Source: Clostridiales bacterium
GTDB lineage: Bacteria; Bacillota; Clostridia; Lachnospirales; WQUN01
Direction: 5' to 3'
Assembly (NCBI GenBank): GCA_031269415.1
Contig: JAISZF010000083.1
Coordinates: 1 to 15,037, forward strand
DNA length: 15,037 nt
Shown here: piece after piece, positions 6,201-13,875 of the stretch
How positions within the stretch are numbered: the first letter of the stretch is position 1
Layout: each line of letters opens with the position of its first letter
The notes under the pieces: generated by a model
Told to the model about the DNA's origin: nothing
Database searches by the model: none
What the model saw: only the letters and a program-made list of their open reading frames with translations
Position numbers and translations under genes: made by a program

Positions 6201-7261
6201 GTAAGTGAAAGGCTGTCTACACCAATAATAGCGGGCAATGAACCTGTCAAATCCTTGGTATCAGACTCGGTTGCGTTTACATAAACAGGCGTATCCCATT
6301 CTATAGCTGGGTCTGGGTCGCCATTAGAGTCTGTATCGAGATAATCGAGCCCCCATGATTTCTTGTTTGTTACGTCGTCCTGATGGCCATACAGTACCTT
6401 CTCAGAATCTCCCACTGCCTTTAGGTAGGCAAAAAGCTGTTTGGCTCTGACTGTGGCGTCAGGATCGGCCACAACAACATTATCAATAACATCGTCCGTA
6501 TCTATAGCGCTGATATCGAACGCGGAATCGCTTTGATTCTCCGGTGTCTCGCTAATAGGCTCATAGAAATCAGTAAGCCTGATGTTATCAATCAGCAGGG
6601 ATCCGTTATAGTTTTGGCTGTTTGTGCCCAAAACGCTGAGCTTCAGTCTTGTTAATGTGTACGGCTTGCTGCGGACAAAATTATCTTTCGCGAAGTTATC
6701 CGCGTTCTTGAAACTGAGAATGACCGGAATTTTGTTGTATCCGGTGCTGCCCACAGGCTCGCCTGGTATGTTGGTAAGATTAACAGCCAATGTTCTGTTG
6801 TTGATAATCTGACGGTTCAAGGTTGCGTCTACACCATCGACTCCGCCCCAGCCATCTACCCGGAACGTAAAATTGCCTGCTGTGCGGCTAGCGGGCCGAT
6901 AGTAGAAGTCAAACTTCACACGTGTCATTTCCGTCATATCAAACCCGCCGCCAAAATCTCTCTGAATAGACGGACCTCTATTATTGATGCCAGTATAGGC
7001 TGTTGTAAGCTTCAACGCACCATTGCCGAGAATCATTACGTCGAAGGCAACCTCTGTTTGCGAATCAAACGGGGCGACTGGCTCGCCGGCTCCCCAACCT
7101 TCAAGACCGTTGCTGAAGTCCCATACGGTCTCATAATTTGTGGCGGGATCATAATTCACAGGGGCTGCTTTCACACTTTTAACGTTGAGAGGCACCATTG
7201 TAAAAATAATCGCAAGTGTTACAATGATACTGATGGAGCGATGTACAATCTGTTTTTTCAT
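3293..7261 (-). CDS. Secreted multidomain GH26 beta-mannanase
   Basis: A 1322-residue extracellular endo-beta-1,4-mannanase of glycoside hydrolase family 26. Order: signal peptide (1-32, KK start, hydrophobic core, VKA cleavage region); carbohydrate-binding-like beta-sandwich (about 43-232, starting VWDFSNGLEGW); GH26 domain (about 265-705); two Ig-like repeats (about 714-827 and 829-942); linker of eleven PEPT units (about 947-993); an uncharacterised beta-rich region; and a Cu-amine-oxidase-N-like domain (about 1206-1322) with MLPLRLVAETLGAEVGWN and FVPIRYIAEQLDANVVWN. Catalytic residues visible are E504 in FRPFHEPNGTWFWWG (acid/base) and E610 in FTIAEIGMR (nucleophile), with YGHQ at 291 and MTWSNF near 659. 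The ATG at 7261 follows AGGAGG. No sortase motif or SLH domain is present, so wall association, if any, would rest on the C-terminal domain. The family also includes lichenase/xylanase-type members, so mannan is the best guess rather than certain. Confidence 0.93.
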   Translation of the reverse strand: MKKQIVHRSISIIVTLAIIFTMVPLNVKSVKAAPVNYDPATNYETVWDFSNGLEGWGAGEPVAPFDSQTEVAFDVMILGNGALKLTTAYTGINNRGPSIQRDFGGGFDMTEMTRVKFDFYYRPASRTAGNFTFRVDGWGGVDGVDATLNRQIINNRTLAVNLTNIPGEPVGSTGYNKIPVILSFKNADNFAKDNFVRSKPYTLTRLKLSVLGTNSQNYNGSLLIDNIRLTDFYEPISETPENQSDSAFDISAIDTDDVIDNVVVADPDATVRAKQLFAYLKAVGDSEKVLYGHQDDVTNKKSWGLDYLDTDSNGDPDPAIEWDTPVYVNATESDTKDLTGSLPAIIGVDSLSLTGHQYPANSAIAPEWDDRVLGVAKSTVLAAKEGSIITFSAHMPNFATVKGFDKIDGKWDWGTHGSTDRNSWYWYSGAAANNNQLVPRLLEGGDLNEIYTDYLTEIIGRYAKLINGDLPLIHEDGTPALDGQGNPVTAPENGVPIIFRPFHEPNGTWFWWGIGANDNATNHPTEAQYIELWQYTYKYLTETLGVHNILYMYNSTSRGYPGDEYVDIVGTDIYQDGNAISLNVEERITTSVETAQNFAKSHDKLFTIAEIGMRSQSSAVDPLTGGNHESIGYYGNPNQTWFNDLQNYLSARTDAIYFMTWSNFGVDTGANFYMPYKVADNRGQDMSSNFIKFYNDPNSIFADGTNFYNMTAGFDYSFELDLNDDKDFGSETEGYELLPENEYEVKIISTANVVIPELTISLSGDSEDSSSAFTLSKSSVEDLAVGDEDSFTVVPKDGLAPGEYEETVTVEYGEYSASFIVSFEVTAAAEYSFNLLPNSDKDFGTQTEGYEILPEDEYEVKVISTANTVIPELIISLSGEIENTSGSAFRLSKTSVTDLAVDGEDSFTVVPKDGLAPGEYEETVTVEYGEYSASFIVSFEVVAEDGPTPEPTPEPTPEPTPEPTPEPTPEPTPEPTPEPTPEPTPEPTPEPTPTPITLPNYPASFRTVPALPPTESETTDTASKIINDALAINAAPVINLTSGNNTVNLIGKDLLASHAKGKAVGISKKPISIYLPPNLIGELILTDNSSVAVELTPKLLPDNSALKAIIQGIAPSNAELLKFVYNVALSVNGKAISTTLAPIKVTYDLSTLTLTNEQKSKLTGVYYDSDFNTYKQLGGELSADGSTFTFYTYETGNVGLIVSNDLKKIKLSIGSFEYSVNDIIINSDAAPYISDENRTMLPLRLVAETLGAEVGWNDATKTVTLTKDGKTLILVIGQPLPNGLGTPVIVNSRTFVPIRYIAEQLDANVVWNETDRTVNIYQ
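4275..4430. repeat. 12-bp minisatellite encoding the PEPT linker
   Basis: Eleven tandem 12-base units encode Pro-Glu-Pro-Thr in the mannanase linker. Two synonymous unit types (plus-strand GTAGGCTCT-type and GTTGGTTCC-type) mostly alternate, giving a 24-base higher-order period that is broken once, near 4360-4375. Such tracts vary in length by slippage. Confidence 0.9.
4439..4540. repeat. 102-bp identical internal repeat of the mannanase, copy A
   Basis: Identical base for base to 4787-4888 (offset 348). It encodes the C-terminal strand region of the second Ig-like domain, VVPKDGLAPGEYEETVTVEY and onward. The rest of the two domains has diverged. Confidence 0.9.
4787..4888. repeat. 102-bp identical internal repeat of the mannanase, copy B
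   Basis: Second copy of the 102-bp identical segment, in the first Ig-like domain of the mannanase. It lies 348 bp from copy A in the same orientation and reading frame. Confidence 0.9.
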
Positions 7262-7285
7262 GCCAACTATTACCTCCTCTTAATT

Positions 7286-7300
7286 TGTCAAACGTTTCGC
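7286..7300. promoter_or_regulatory. CG-centred operator in the mannanase leader
   Basis: TTGTCAAACGTTTCGC contains the palindrome AAACGTTT with CG at its centre, as in LacI-family operators and CcpA cre sites. It lies between the proposed promoter and the mannanase ribosome site, a roadblock position. Confidence 0.45.
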
Positions 7301-7324
7301 TCTCCATATACCGCTCGCCGCCGT

Positions 7325-7353
7325 ATTCTATTATCTTGCAAATGTTACAGCAA
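7325..7353 (-). promoter_or_regulatory. Candidate promoter of the mannanase gene
   Basis: TTGCTG (7353-7348), a 17-bp spacer and TAGAAT (7330-7325) on the minus strand give a plausible sigma-A promoter about 57 bases before the mannanase start. The -35 matches at only three positions. The rest of the 7262-7571 gap holds no convincing gene, only two GGAGG-like sites without suitable starts (near 7436-7441 and 7541-7548). Confidence 0.4.
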
Positions 7354-7569
7354 GCCGTATAGGTTTGCCCAAATAGCCAAGTTCTAAAATAACGCCAAAT
7401 CGGGTTCCGTCCGTGGCCCAAAAAATTAATCGCCCTCCTTGTGCCGTTTAATGCCTTGATTAATATAGCTTTTAGAGGCATTTGCAAAAAATAACTTCCT
7501 TTTTATTTGTGTTACGAACGGATAAGTTGCTAAGCAGACCTCCTTTCTGAAAAATAAGAATAATGATTA

Positions 7570-7598
7570 GTTCACCACACATGATAAGCGTTGTGAAC
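7570..7598 (-). terminator. Weak stem-loop at the end of the epimerase gene
   Basis: GTTCAC and GTGAAC (6 bp, plus two inner pairs after a mismatch) enclose the last codons of the epimerase gene and are followed by AT-rich sequence on the minus strand. The stem is short, so termination may be incomplete. Confidence 0.25.
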
Positions 7599-8549
7599 GG
7601 TTTCACCATTTAATATTTTTTTCGCCCGCCCGACGTTCCAAGCGCAATGCGCCGGCAAATCCTCGTCGCCTTCAAAACTCAATCCAAATACGGACTTTAT
7701 CTTTGAAACACCATAATATGACGGCTTACCTGTATCATCCGCGTCCGATATAATAATCCGAGACTTTGATTCCGGTATCTCTTGAAGCATCATAGCCGCT
7801 ATATCTGCCCACGGCACAAACTTTGTACCCAACGCCAAAAATATTTCGCCGTTCAAATCGCTTTCCACTAGTTTCAAATAAACTTGCGCAATCTGCTGTG
7901 CTGAAAGATATTGCGTACCATTGTATTTGGAGAACGTTACATCTTTGCTTTGGAGCAAATCTTTCGCCAGATCTAAGAAACGCGTATCAGACTGCGACGC
8001 GCCGCCTTCGAATAAAGGATTTGAAAAAATATATCCGGGACGGATAACATTGCGTTTGAGCTTAACTTTTTCACCGTAAACGCCCTGCCCGTTGTAGTAC
8101 TGGTTAAAGCCCAATAGGAAATGCTCCGCGGCGGCTTTGGTCGCGCCGTATAGATCGCCGGGAATCCGTAATGCGGATTCATCCATTCCATCACGCAGAT
8201 CGCCCATCGCCGCTGTCGAACTGGTATAAATAAATTTCTCAACGCCGGCTTTTTCCGCCGAGTCCGCTAGAAACGCCGTTACCCGAGTATCGTTCTCCAG
8301 CATTTCCACGGGAGTATTCCCCCAGCCCAACGCGATATGTATCACGGCGTTGCAATCCTTTAAAGCTTCGGCGCAGATATGATGTTCCAAGATATTGCCT
8401 TCGACGATTTCAACATTTTTCAGCGACTTAAACCCGGGTATCCGCCCAGGAGTGCGAGTGAGCAGGACTATATTGTGCCCCGCATCCGTGAGGGCTTTTG
8501 TGACATACTGCCCGATATTTCCTGTTCCGCCTGTTAAAAATATTTTCAT
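7572..8549 (-). CDS. NAD-dependent epimerase/dehydratase (extended SDR)
   Basis: A 325-residue extended short-chain dehydrogenase/reductase, a normal full length. The Rossmann nucleotide site is TGGTGNIG at 6-13 and the catalytic triad candidates are S110/S111 (YTSSTAAMG) with Y134 and K138 (YGATKAAAEH). Such enzymes epimerise, dehydrate or reduce nucleotide sugars or related compounds in the cytoplasm. The substrate cannot be told; within this locus a sugar-derived substrate is likely. ATG 8549 follows GGAGTG by 7 bases. The gene begins 29 bases after the LacI-family regulator and is probably cotranscribed with it from the promoter near 9693. Confidence 0.85.
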   Translation of the reverse strand: MKIFLTGGTGNIGQYVTKALTDAGHNIVLLTRTPGRIPGFKSLKNVEIVEGNILEHHICAEALKDCNAVIHIALGWGNTPVEMLENDTRVTAFLADSAEKAGVEKFIYTSSTAAMGDLRDGMDESALRIPGDLYGATKAAAEHFLLGFNQYYNGQGVYGEKVKLKRNVIRPGYIFSNPLFEGGASQSDTRFLDLAKDLLQSKDVTFSKYNGTQYLSAQQIAQVYLKLVESDLNGEIFLALGTKFVPWADIAAMMLQEIPESKSRIIISDADDTGKPSYYGVSKIKSVFGLSFEGDEDLPAHCAWNVGRAKKILNGETVHNAYHVW

Positions 8550-8578
8550 AGGACTTCACTCCATTAAGAAAATTTCAC

Positions 8579-9619
8579 TCAATAAACTAAATTACGGCAG
8601 GAGGCGCGTTCGATCAAACGACTCGGCATAAATACTGTCACCGGATTTTCTGCTTTCTGCTCTACCGCGTCAATCGTATGCATTACCAACAGCGAAAAAA
8701 AAGCTTCGTAATCAAAAGCGAACGAAGTCAGCGGCGGCGACATAAATTCTCCACGCACATGCCCGTCGATGCCGATCACAGATATCTGATCCGGTACAGA
8801 AATTCCCGCTTCTTTCAAGGCGCGATACGCACCAAATGCCACGGAGTCGTTATTTGCGCAGATAACGGTGGGGTATTCGGTACAATTGGCAAGCAGTGCC
8901 CTCGTTGCCGTATAACCCTCTGTTTCCGTGATACCGGCATAACACAGCCAATTGGGGTTTATCAGAATATTATTGCGCTGCATACCCTGTATAAAGCCCT
9001 CATGCCGCTTAATACTACTGAAACGGTTGAGGTTTCCGTCTAGAACAGCAATCTTACGATGCCCCAAACGATAGACGTAATCAATAACTTTAACTCCCGT
9101 ATCGTTTTCGAAATTCACCGAAATACGATTGGGTTCGTTGCGGTCGGGGTGGAAATGATCGAATATGCCGACGACTTTTCCTTTGGATATCAGTTCCTCA
9201 ATAAGCGGTTCGTTATTATTTGTACCGATAAAGATACCCGCGTCTATTCTGCCTTGGTAGAATATCTTCTTGATCCATTCTATATTTTCTGTATCCGTGA
9301 GATTCTGCAGGATACAAGTAAGCACGAGATAGCCCGATTTAGCGGCGCTTTCCATCACATTGACAAAGTATACGGAACTCTGCGTATCGCTGCTGATGCT
9401 ACCTGAAGACGCAATCCAAAAGAATCCGATTGTCCTCGTCTTTTTGCCGACCAATAACTGCCCTGACAGGAGAGGATAGTACCCGTTTTCGTTAATGACT
9501 TTCATCACTTTTAGGCGCGTATCTTCAGGTACATTACTGTATCCGTTCACAACACGGCTGACCGTACTGCGTGAAACACCAGCTAGCTTTCCTATCTCTG
9601 TACTGTTTAGCTTATTCAT
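8579..9619 (-). CDS. LacI-family transcriptional regulator
   Basis: A 346-residue regulator of full family length. The helix-turn-helix is residues 6-26 (STEIGKLAGVSRSTVSRVVN), the hinge is around 47-58, and the periplasmic-binding-like effector domain follows from about 62 to 340, with the typical VICANNDSVAFGAYRALKEAG and ISVIGIDG near its second half. It would bind CG-centred palindromes and release them when a sugar effector binds. Its position between the importer operon and the epimerase, and the presence of three CG-centred sites in the locus, suggest that it controls the mannanase and importer. ATG 9619 is preceded by AAGGGA, 9 bases away. Confidence 0.92.
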   Translation of the reverse strand: MNKLNSTEIGKLAGVSRSTVSRVVNGYSNVPEDTRLKVMKVINENGYYPLLSGQLLVGKKTRTIGFFWIASSGSISSDTQSSVYFVNVMESAAKSGYLVLTCILQNLTDTENIEWIKKIFYQGRIDAGIFIGTNNNEPLIEELISKGKVVGIFDHFHPDRNEPNRISVNFENDTGVKVIDYVYRLGHRKIAVLDGNLNRFSSIKRHEGFIQGMQRNNILINPNWLCYAGITETEGYTATRALLANCTEYPTVICANNDSVAFGAYRALKEAGISVPDQISVIGIDGHVRGEFMSPPLTSFAFDYEAFFSLLVMHTIDAVEQKAENPVTVFMPSRLIERASCRNLVY

Positions 9620-9664
9620 TTAATATATTCCCTTCAAATAACCTAAAAAAATTATCCAGGAATA

Positions 9665-9693
9665 AATATGACACGGCATAAAAATTTTGTCAA
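9665..9693 (-). promoter_or_regulatory. Promoter of the LacI-family regulator and epimerase
   Basis: A consensus TTGACA (9693-9688), a 17-bp spacer and CATATT (9670-9665) lie about 50 bases before the regulator start. No strong terminator separates it from the VOC remnant, so read-through from the importer operon is also possible. Confidence 0.5.
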
Positions 9694-9731
9694 GATAAGG
9701 CCTTTAGCTGATTACATACTATCTGACCGGC

Positions 9732-9992
9732 TTAATATTCAAATGTACTGTCGTGCTCGTCCGGTTCGTGTAATTCAATGACAAAATTACCTGCTTGGAT
9801 GTTGGCGGCTTTAAGCCCGTAATAAGCGGGCTTGCCGCGATATGTAAGATCCGGGTTTTCAGCGGGCGGACTATAATGAATTTCCGGCACAGGTACTCCG
9901 AACAGTTCAGCCCACTTAGCGGCGGCATTTTCTATATTGCGAACGATAATCGCAATCTGTATAAATCCTTCAAATCCAATGTTGTTTTTTAT
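9732..9992 (-). pseudogene. VOC-family (glyoxalase-like) protein, truncated, no standard start codon
   Basis: The minus-strand frame 9992-9732 gives 86 residues: FEGFIQIAIIVRNIENAAAK, WAELFGVPVPEIH, YRGKPAYYGLKAANIQAGNF and VIELHEPDEHDSTFEY, then TAA. This is the first beta-alpha-beta-beta-beta module of a vicinal oxygen chelate protein; members normally have two modules and about 130-150 residues. A good ribosome site (AAGGAG) lies 18 bases after the second permease stop, but the codon at the right distance is ATA (9992-9990) where ATG is expected. With the missing second half, this looks like a recently inactivated gene at the end of the importer operon. Use of ATA or a nearby ATT as start, giving a half-size protein, is a less likely alternative. 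Confidence 0.65.
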
Positions 9993-10010
9993 AAAACCAC
10001 TCCTTTTGAT

Positions 10011-10916
10011 TTACCCCTTAACACTGCCCATAACAAGGCCTGTGGTAAAGTATTTTTGCAAAAACGGATACACGCATAAAATAGGGATTGTAGCGAGGAA
10101 TAGCTGCGCAGCGTTTGATGTGCGTGAATTTACCAAACTAACAAATCTCATGATGTCTGCGCTGGCATTCGTGGTATTTCGAAAGAATGCATCGGGGTTG
10201 ATTACCACCGTTTGCAGATAACTTTGAAGCGGATAGTTCTCGACTTTATTCATATAGATCATACCGTCGAACCAACTATTCCAATGCCCCACGAATGAGA
10301 ATAATGTGACCGTGGCCAATGTCGGCAGACAAACCGGCAATATAACGTTCACCAGTGTATGCAAATGATTGGCGCCATCTATATACGCGGCTTCTTCCAG
10401 TTCACGCGGCAGCCCTCGCATGTAATTCATGACGACCAGCATACTGAACACAGGCAGCGCGCCCGGCAGTATCAACGCCCATATCGTATCCATCAGATGT
10501 GTATAACGAACGACCATGTATCCTGGAATTAACCCTCCTGAGAATAGGATGGTTATGACAAAAAACCAGGAATATACGTTACGCAAACGGAAATCCGCCG
10601 TAGATTTTGACAACGGATAAGCCGTCAATACGATCAGGACGAGATTCACCGTTACACCTAGCAGCGTCCGTTGAATGGATACCCACAACGCTTTTACAAA
10701 CGCGTTGTTGTGCATGATAAACTCATACGCGCTCGTGGTAAAACCCTTTGGCCAGAATGTTACTTCGCCGGCCGCTACGGGCAGTTTACTTGAGAACGAG
10801 ATGGCCAGTAGATTAATAAAAGGCAGCAGACAGATAAAGGCGATAAACAGTAAAAAGATATAATCAAAGCAGAGGAATACTTTTCGTCCCGTTGATACTT
10901 TTATAGAATGATTCAT
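10011..10916 (-). CDS. Sugar ABC transporter permease (YtcP/LplC type)
   Basis: A 301-residue inner-membrane permease of the CUT1 carbohydrate importer group with about six hydrophobic segments (first at about 13-40). The EAA loop that contacts the ATPase is ELEEAAYIDGANHLHTLVNV, near residues 172-191. The end, FTTGLVMGSVKG, is the usual close of this permease type. ATG 10916 lies 11 bases after the stop of the first permease; the ribosome site is G-rich rather than standard. It pairs with the 10928-11839 permease to form the channel for the lipoprotein-bound oligosaccharide. Confidence 0.93.
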   Translation of the reverse strand: MNHSIKVSTGRKVFLCFDYIFLLFIAFICLLPFINLLAISFSSKLPVAAGEVTFWPKGFTTSAYEFIMHNNAFVKALWVSIQRTLLGVTVNLVLIVLTAYPLSKSTADFRLRNVYSWFFVITILFSGGLIPGYMVVRYTHLMDTIWALILPGALPVFSMLVVMNYMRGLPRELEEAAYIDGANHLHTLVNVILPVCLPTLATVTLFSFVGHWNSWFDGMIYMNKVENYPLQSYLQTVVINPDAFFRNTTNASADIMRFVSLVNSRTSNAAQLFLATIPILCVYPFLQKYFTTGLVMGSVKG

Positions 10917-10927
10917 ATACCCCGCCC

Positions 10928-11839
10928 CTAGAAAATTCTGTATCCGGCAAATTTATCCGCGAGCTTATAAGATACCGCAATAAATACCAGTGATACTGCC
11001 GACTTGAATAATCCCGCAGCTGTGGAAATAGCGTACTGCGAGTTCTGAATCCCCAATCTAAATACAAACGTATCCAAAATATCCCCTGTTGCATAAACAG
11101 AAGCGCTGTACATATTGTAGATCTGATCGAAACCGCCGTTTAGAATATTTGCCATAGACAGCACCGTCATTAATACGATAATGCTTGTAATCCCGGGAAG
11201 GGTAATATGTAACATCTGTTTCCAGCGCCCAGCGCCGTCTATCTGCGCAGATTCATAGAGCGAGGGGTCTATCCCCGTCAGCGCGGACAGATAGATAACG
11301 GAGCCGAAACCGAACGTCTTCCATACATCTGTGAACACCATCGTAAAAGGGAACCATTTTTGGTCGCCAAGAAAAAATATTGGAGTAATTCCTATTTGCT
11401 GCAAAATTGCATTGATAATACCAGTGTTGGGCGATAGTATATCTTTAAAAATACCCGCGAGTATTATCCATGAGATAAAGTTTGGGAGATACACAATCGT
11501 CTGTATGCCGCGTTTTGCCCACATAGTTGAAATTTCATTCAATAGCAGCGCAAACACTACGGGCACAACCACACCCGCCGTCATTTTAGCAAATGCGATA
11601 ACGACAGTATTGCGGATAACCGGCCATATATTCGGCATAGAAAATAAATTAGTGAAATTATCGAACCCAACAAATGGCGAGCCAAATAGACCCTTTGAGG
11701 GTACGAATTTCTGGAAAGCGATAACTGTTCCTACCATCGAGCCGTAACTGTAAATCAACACGAGGATAATAGCGGGAATCAGCATGATATGAAGGGGTAA
11801 TTCGCGGATTAATTTGTCTTTATTCCAGCGCGTTTTCAA
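10928..11839 (-). CDS. Sugar ABC transporter permease (LplB type)
   Basis: A 303-residue permease, partner of the YtcP-type gene. It has about six membrane segments, starting with HIMLIPAIILVLIYSYG, and an EAA loop, YESAQIDGAGRWKQMLHITL, near residues 195-214. The start is uncertain. The frame can be extended to a GTG at 11875, but GGAG abuts that codon, so it is a poor start. TTG at 11839, behind AAAGGGG about 11 bases upstream, gives the usual length. The importer has no ATPase gene here, which is normal for this group because a shared MsmX-like ATPase serves several importers (family knowledge). Confidence 0.9.
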   Translation of the reverse strand: MKTRWNKDKLIRELPLHIMLIPAIILVLIYSYGSMVGTVIAFQKFVPSKGLFGSPFVGFDNFTNLFSMPNIWPVIRNTVVIAFAKMTAGVVVPVVFALLLNEISTMWAKRGIQTIVYLPNFISWIILAGIFKDILSPNTGIINAILQQIGITPIFFLGDQKWFPFTMVFTDVWKTFGFGSVIYLSALTGIDPSLYESAQIDGAGRWKQMLHITLPGITSIIVLMTVLSMANILNGGFDQIYNMYSASVYATGDILDTFVFRLGIQNSQYAISTAAGLFKSAVSLVFIAVSYKLADKFAGYRIF

Positions 11840-11945
11840 TACATGTTCAACCCCTTTTGTTTTGTGAATATGCACTCCAGGCTCGAAAGCAACGTGTAAC
11901 TACGGACGACCGCAATTCACCTCTACAGAAAATTGCGTGTATAAG

Positions 11946-11981
11946 GCGAACCGCGGTCACTTGTGTTATTGTCTGGTTCGC
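11946..11981 (-). promoter_or_regulatory. Stem-loop between binding-protein and permease genes
   Basis: GCGAACC (11946-11952) pairs with GGTTCGC (11975-11981) around a 22-base loop in the 161-base gap after the binding-protein stop. It lacks a T run in the minus-strand direction. In importer operons such structures often protect the binding-protein mRNA and lower permease expression; this role is inferred. Confidence 0.4.
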
Positions 11982-12000
11982 AAAATTTGATAAACCTGCT

Positions 12001-13722
12001 TTAGTTAGCCGGATACAATTTTTCCAACTCATCCAGCGTCTGCTGGCCTCCCGCCGTCAACCACTCCGACACAAACTGGTCGAAATAATCCAGCGGTTTA
12101 TTTCCTATTATAATATCGGTATACGCCGTATCCACCATCGTGCCCAAAGCCCCGCTGTTCTGCATCCAAATATCCGGAATCTCACCTGCCATGATATTTG
12201 TCACAACCGCGTTGTCTTTGCGATAATTTTTCAAAGCAATTCCCATAGAACCGTTCTCAAACATCATTCCCCATGTGCCGTAAGCGCTGGGGCTGGTATC
12301 AGTACCATTCGCGAAATTAATGACAAACCCATACACATTCTTCAGCATACCGGCAAGGTTTTCGCCGCTGTCGCCGCTGTCCTGTAACGCAAATACATCG
12401 TTCGCGTACAACTCCGTCGGGATCCCCACGTAAATCGGGCATAAGCGATATTGCTCATTGTCCCAGTAAGTCGTAAAGTCGTCTGGATTATTTGAAACTT
12501 CTACAGTCTCATAGTATAGATTAAGTATCTTTATGATGGCTTCGGGATTTTTGCACTTCGCGCTGACCATGAACAAATCGCCTGTGCGGCTGTCTTCTAT
12601 AGCTACTTTGTAGTCGTAACCCGACGCTTTTGGAATAGGATACGGCCTCGTGATCACGCCTTCCGATTCAAATGTCAGGTTAAACGGATACCATGTGCCC
12701 CAGTTCATATGATACATCATGCCCAGTTTGCCGGATGCGACGTCTTGTTCAAGAACAGAGGTATCTTTAACGATAAACTCTGTGTCAAGCAGACCTTCCG
12801 CGTACATATCACGCGCGACAGCCAGCGCTTCCTTTGCTTCGGGCTGAATATAAGCGAACGTAATCTTGCCGTCACGGCGGTAGAACGCGGCGGTATTTCG
12901 GCGCCCCGGTATGCCGTATGCCGACAGTAAGCCGGTTAGGGTACCCATATCGGCAATGACCACATTCTTATTTACACCCAAACCATATGTATCAGCAATA
13001 CCATTGCCGTCCGGATCCTCATTTTTAAATCTGCGGGCGAGGGCAATCATCTCTTCTACTGTCGTGGGCGGCTGCGCATTCAAATTCGCCAGCCAGTCGT
13101 CGCGAATCCACAGATATGGTACTTGATGGAAATTATCGTTCATGTACGGGAACGCGTAAAGCCTCCCGTCAAACCTCGCGCCTTCAAAACTCTCGGGAAA
13201 TTTTGTCTGATATTCCTTTACACCGTCGCTGGCGTATTTATTGAACACATCGGTTATATCCATAATGTCGCCGTTTTCATAGAGCTGTTTATATAGCGTA
13301 CGGTCATCCCAGCGGAAGACGTCTGGCAGATCTCCGGATGCGATAATAGAGTTTAATTTATTCTTATAAGCATCCGTGGTGATATCCGCTGAAAACGCGA
13401 CTTCCAAGTCAATGTTCAGATCATCCTTAATCTTTTTTGACCACTGATTGTCGTCATATGTAGCGCCGTCCATAAATACCTGCACTTGCGATGACTGCAC
13501 ACCCCAAGAAATTTTAACGGGGTCGGCGTAAGGGGTAAGCGGACCATCCTCCGTTGCCGGCGCTTCGGAATTTTCCGTTGATACAGCGCCGCCGGCATCG
13601 GTACTTGCTGCGGGCGGCTCGGAAGACGGATTTCCTCCGCATCCCGCTGACGCGGTAACCATGAGTGCTGCTAACGTCATACAACCCAACCGTTTCAAAG
13701 TTTCCCCGTAGGTTCTCTTCAC
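12001..13722 (-). CDS. Lipoprotein sugar-binding protein of the ABC importer (LplA-like)
   Basis: A 573-residue extracellular solute-binding protein (family 1, large LplA-like branch). A lipoprotein signal ends in the lipobox VTASAGC with the lipidated Cys at residue 28, followed by a Ser/Ala/Glu-rich tether. The mature part holds DPDGNGIADTYG, a calcium-site-like loop usual in this branch, and many Trp/Tyr residues suited to sugar stacking. GTG 13722 is taken as start because GGAGG lies 8 bases before it; TTG at 13725 is a close alternative. It is the first gene of the importer operon and has its own promoter. The ligand is most likely a manno- or gluco-oligosaccharide made by the mannanase (inference from the neighbourhood). 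Confidence 0.93.
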   Translation of the reverse strand: MKRTYGETLKRLGCMTLAALMVTASAGCGGNPSSEPPAASTDAGGAVSTENSEAPATEDGPLTPYADPVKISWGVQSSQVQVFMDGATYDDNQWSKKIKDDLNIDLEVAFSADITTDAYKNKLNSIIASGDLPDVFRWDDRTLYKQLYENGDIMDITDVFNKYASDGVKEYQTKFPESFEGARFDGRLYAFPYMNDNFHQVPYLWIRDDWLANLNAQPPTTVEEMIALARRFKNEDPDGNGIADTYGLGVNKNVVIADMGTLTGLLSAYGIPGRRNTAAFYRRDGKITFAYIQPEAKEALAVARDMYAEGLLDTEFIVKDTSVLEQDVASGKLGMMYHMNWGTWYPFNLTFESEGVITRPYPIPKASGYDYKVAIEDSRTGDLFMVSAKCKNPEAIIKILNLYYETVEVSNNPDDFTTYWDNEQYRLCPIYVGIPTELYANDVFALQDSGDSGENLAGMLKNVYGFVINFANGTDTSPSAYGTWGMMFENGSMGIALKNYRKDNAVVTNIMAGEIPDIWMQNSGALGTMVDTAYTDIIIGNKPLDYFDQFVSEWLTAGGQQTLDELEKLYPAN

Positions 13723-13834
13723 CAAATATTCCTCCCTTAAAATAATAATAGATAATTATCATAGCGTGTCGGTGAGTACTTAGTCTTTTTGTCGATTACA
13801 ATTACTATATTCTGTATCAATTAAGCACAATATC

Positions 13835-13863
13835 ATATTAACCTAAATAAACACGTGTGTCAA
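13835..13863 (-). promoter_or_regulatory. Promoter of the importer operon
   Basis: A perfect TTGACA (13863-13858), a 17-bp spacer and TAATAT (13840-13835) lie on the minus strand upstream of the binding-protein gene, giving a leader of about 110 bases. Confidence 0.65.
13847..13862. promoter_or_regulatory. CG-centred operator over the importer -35
   Basis: ATAAACACGTGTGTCA includes the palindrome ACACGTGT and overlaps the -35 box, a repression position. Its complement shares ACGTGTTTAT with the site at 14580-14594 before the oxidoreductase remnant. Confidence 0.45.
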
Positions 13864-13875
13864 TAGCAATTTTTA

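Noticed and set aside
7179..7487. 102-residue minus-strand frame covering the mannanase leader
   Set aside because: It overlaps the mannanase signal-peptide coding region in another frame and the start has no properly spaced ribosome site; possible upstream frame only.
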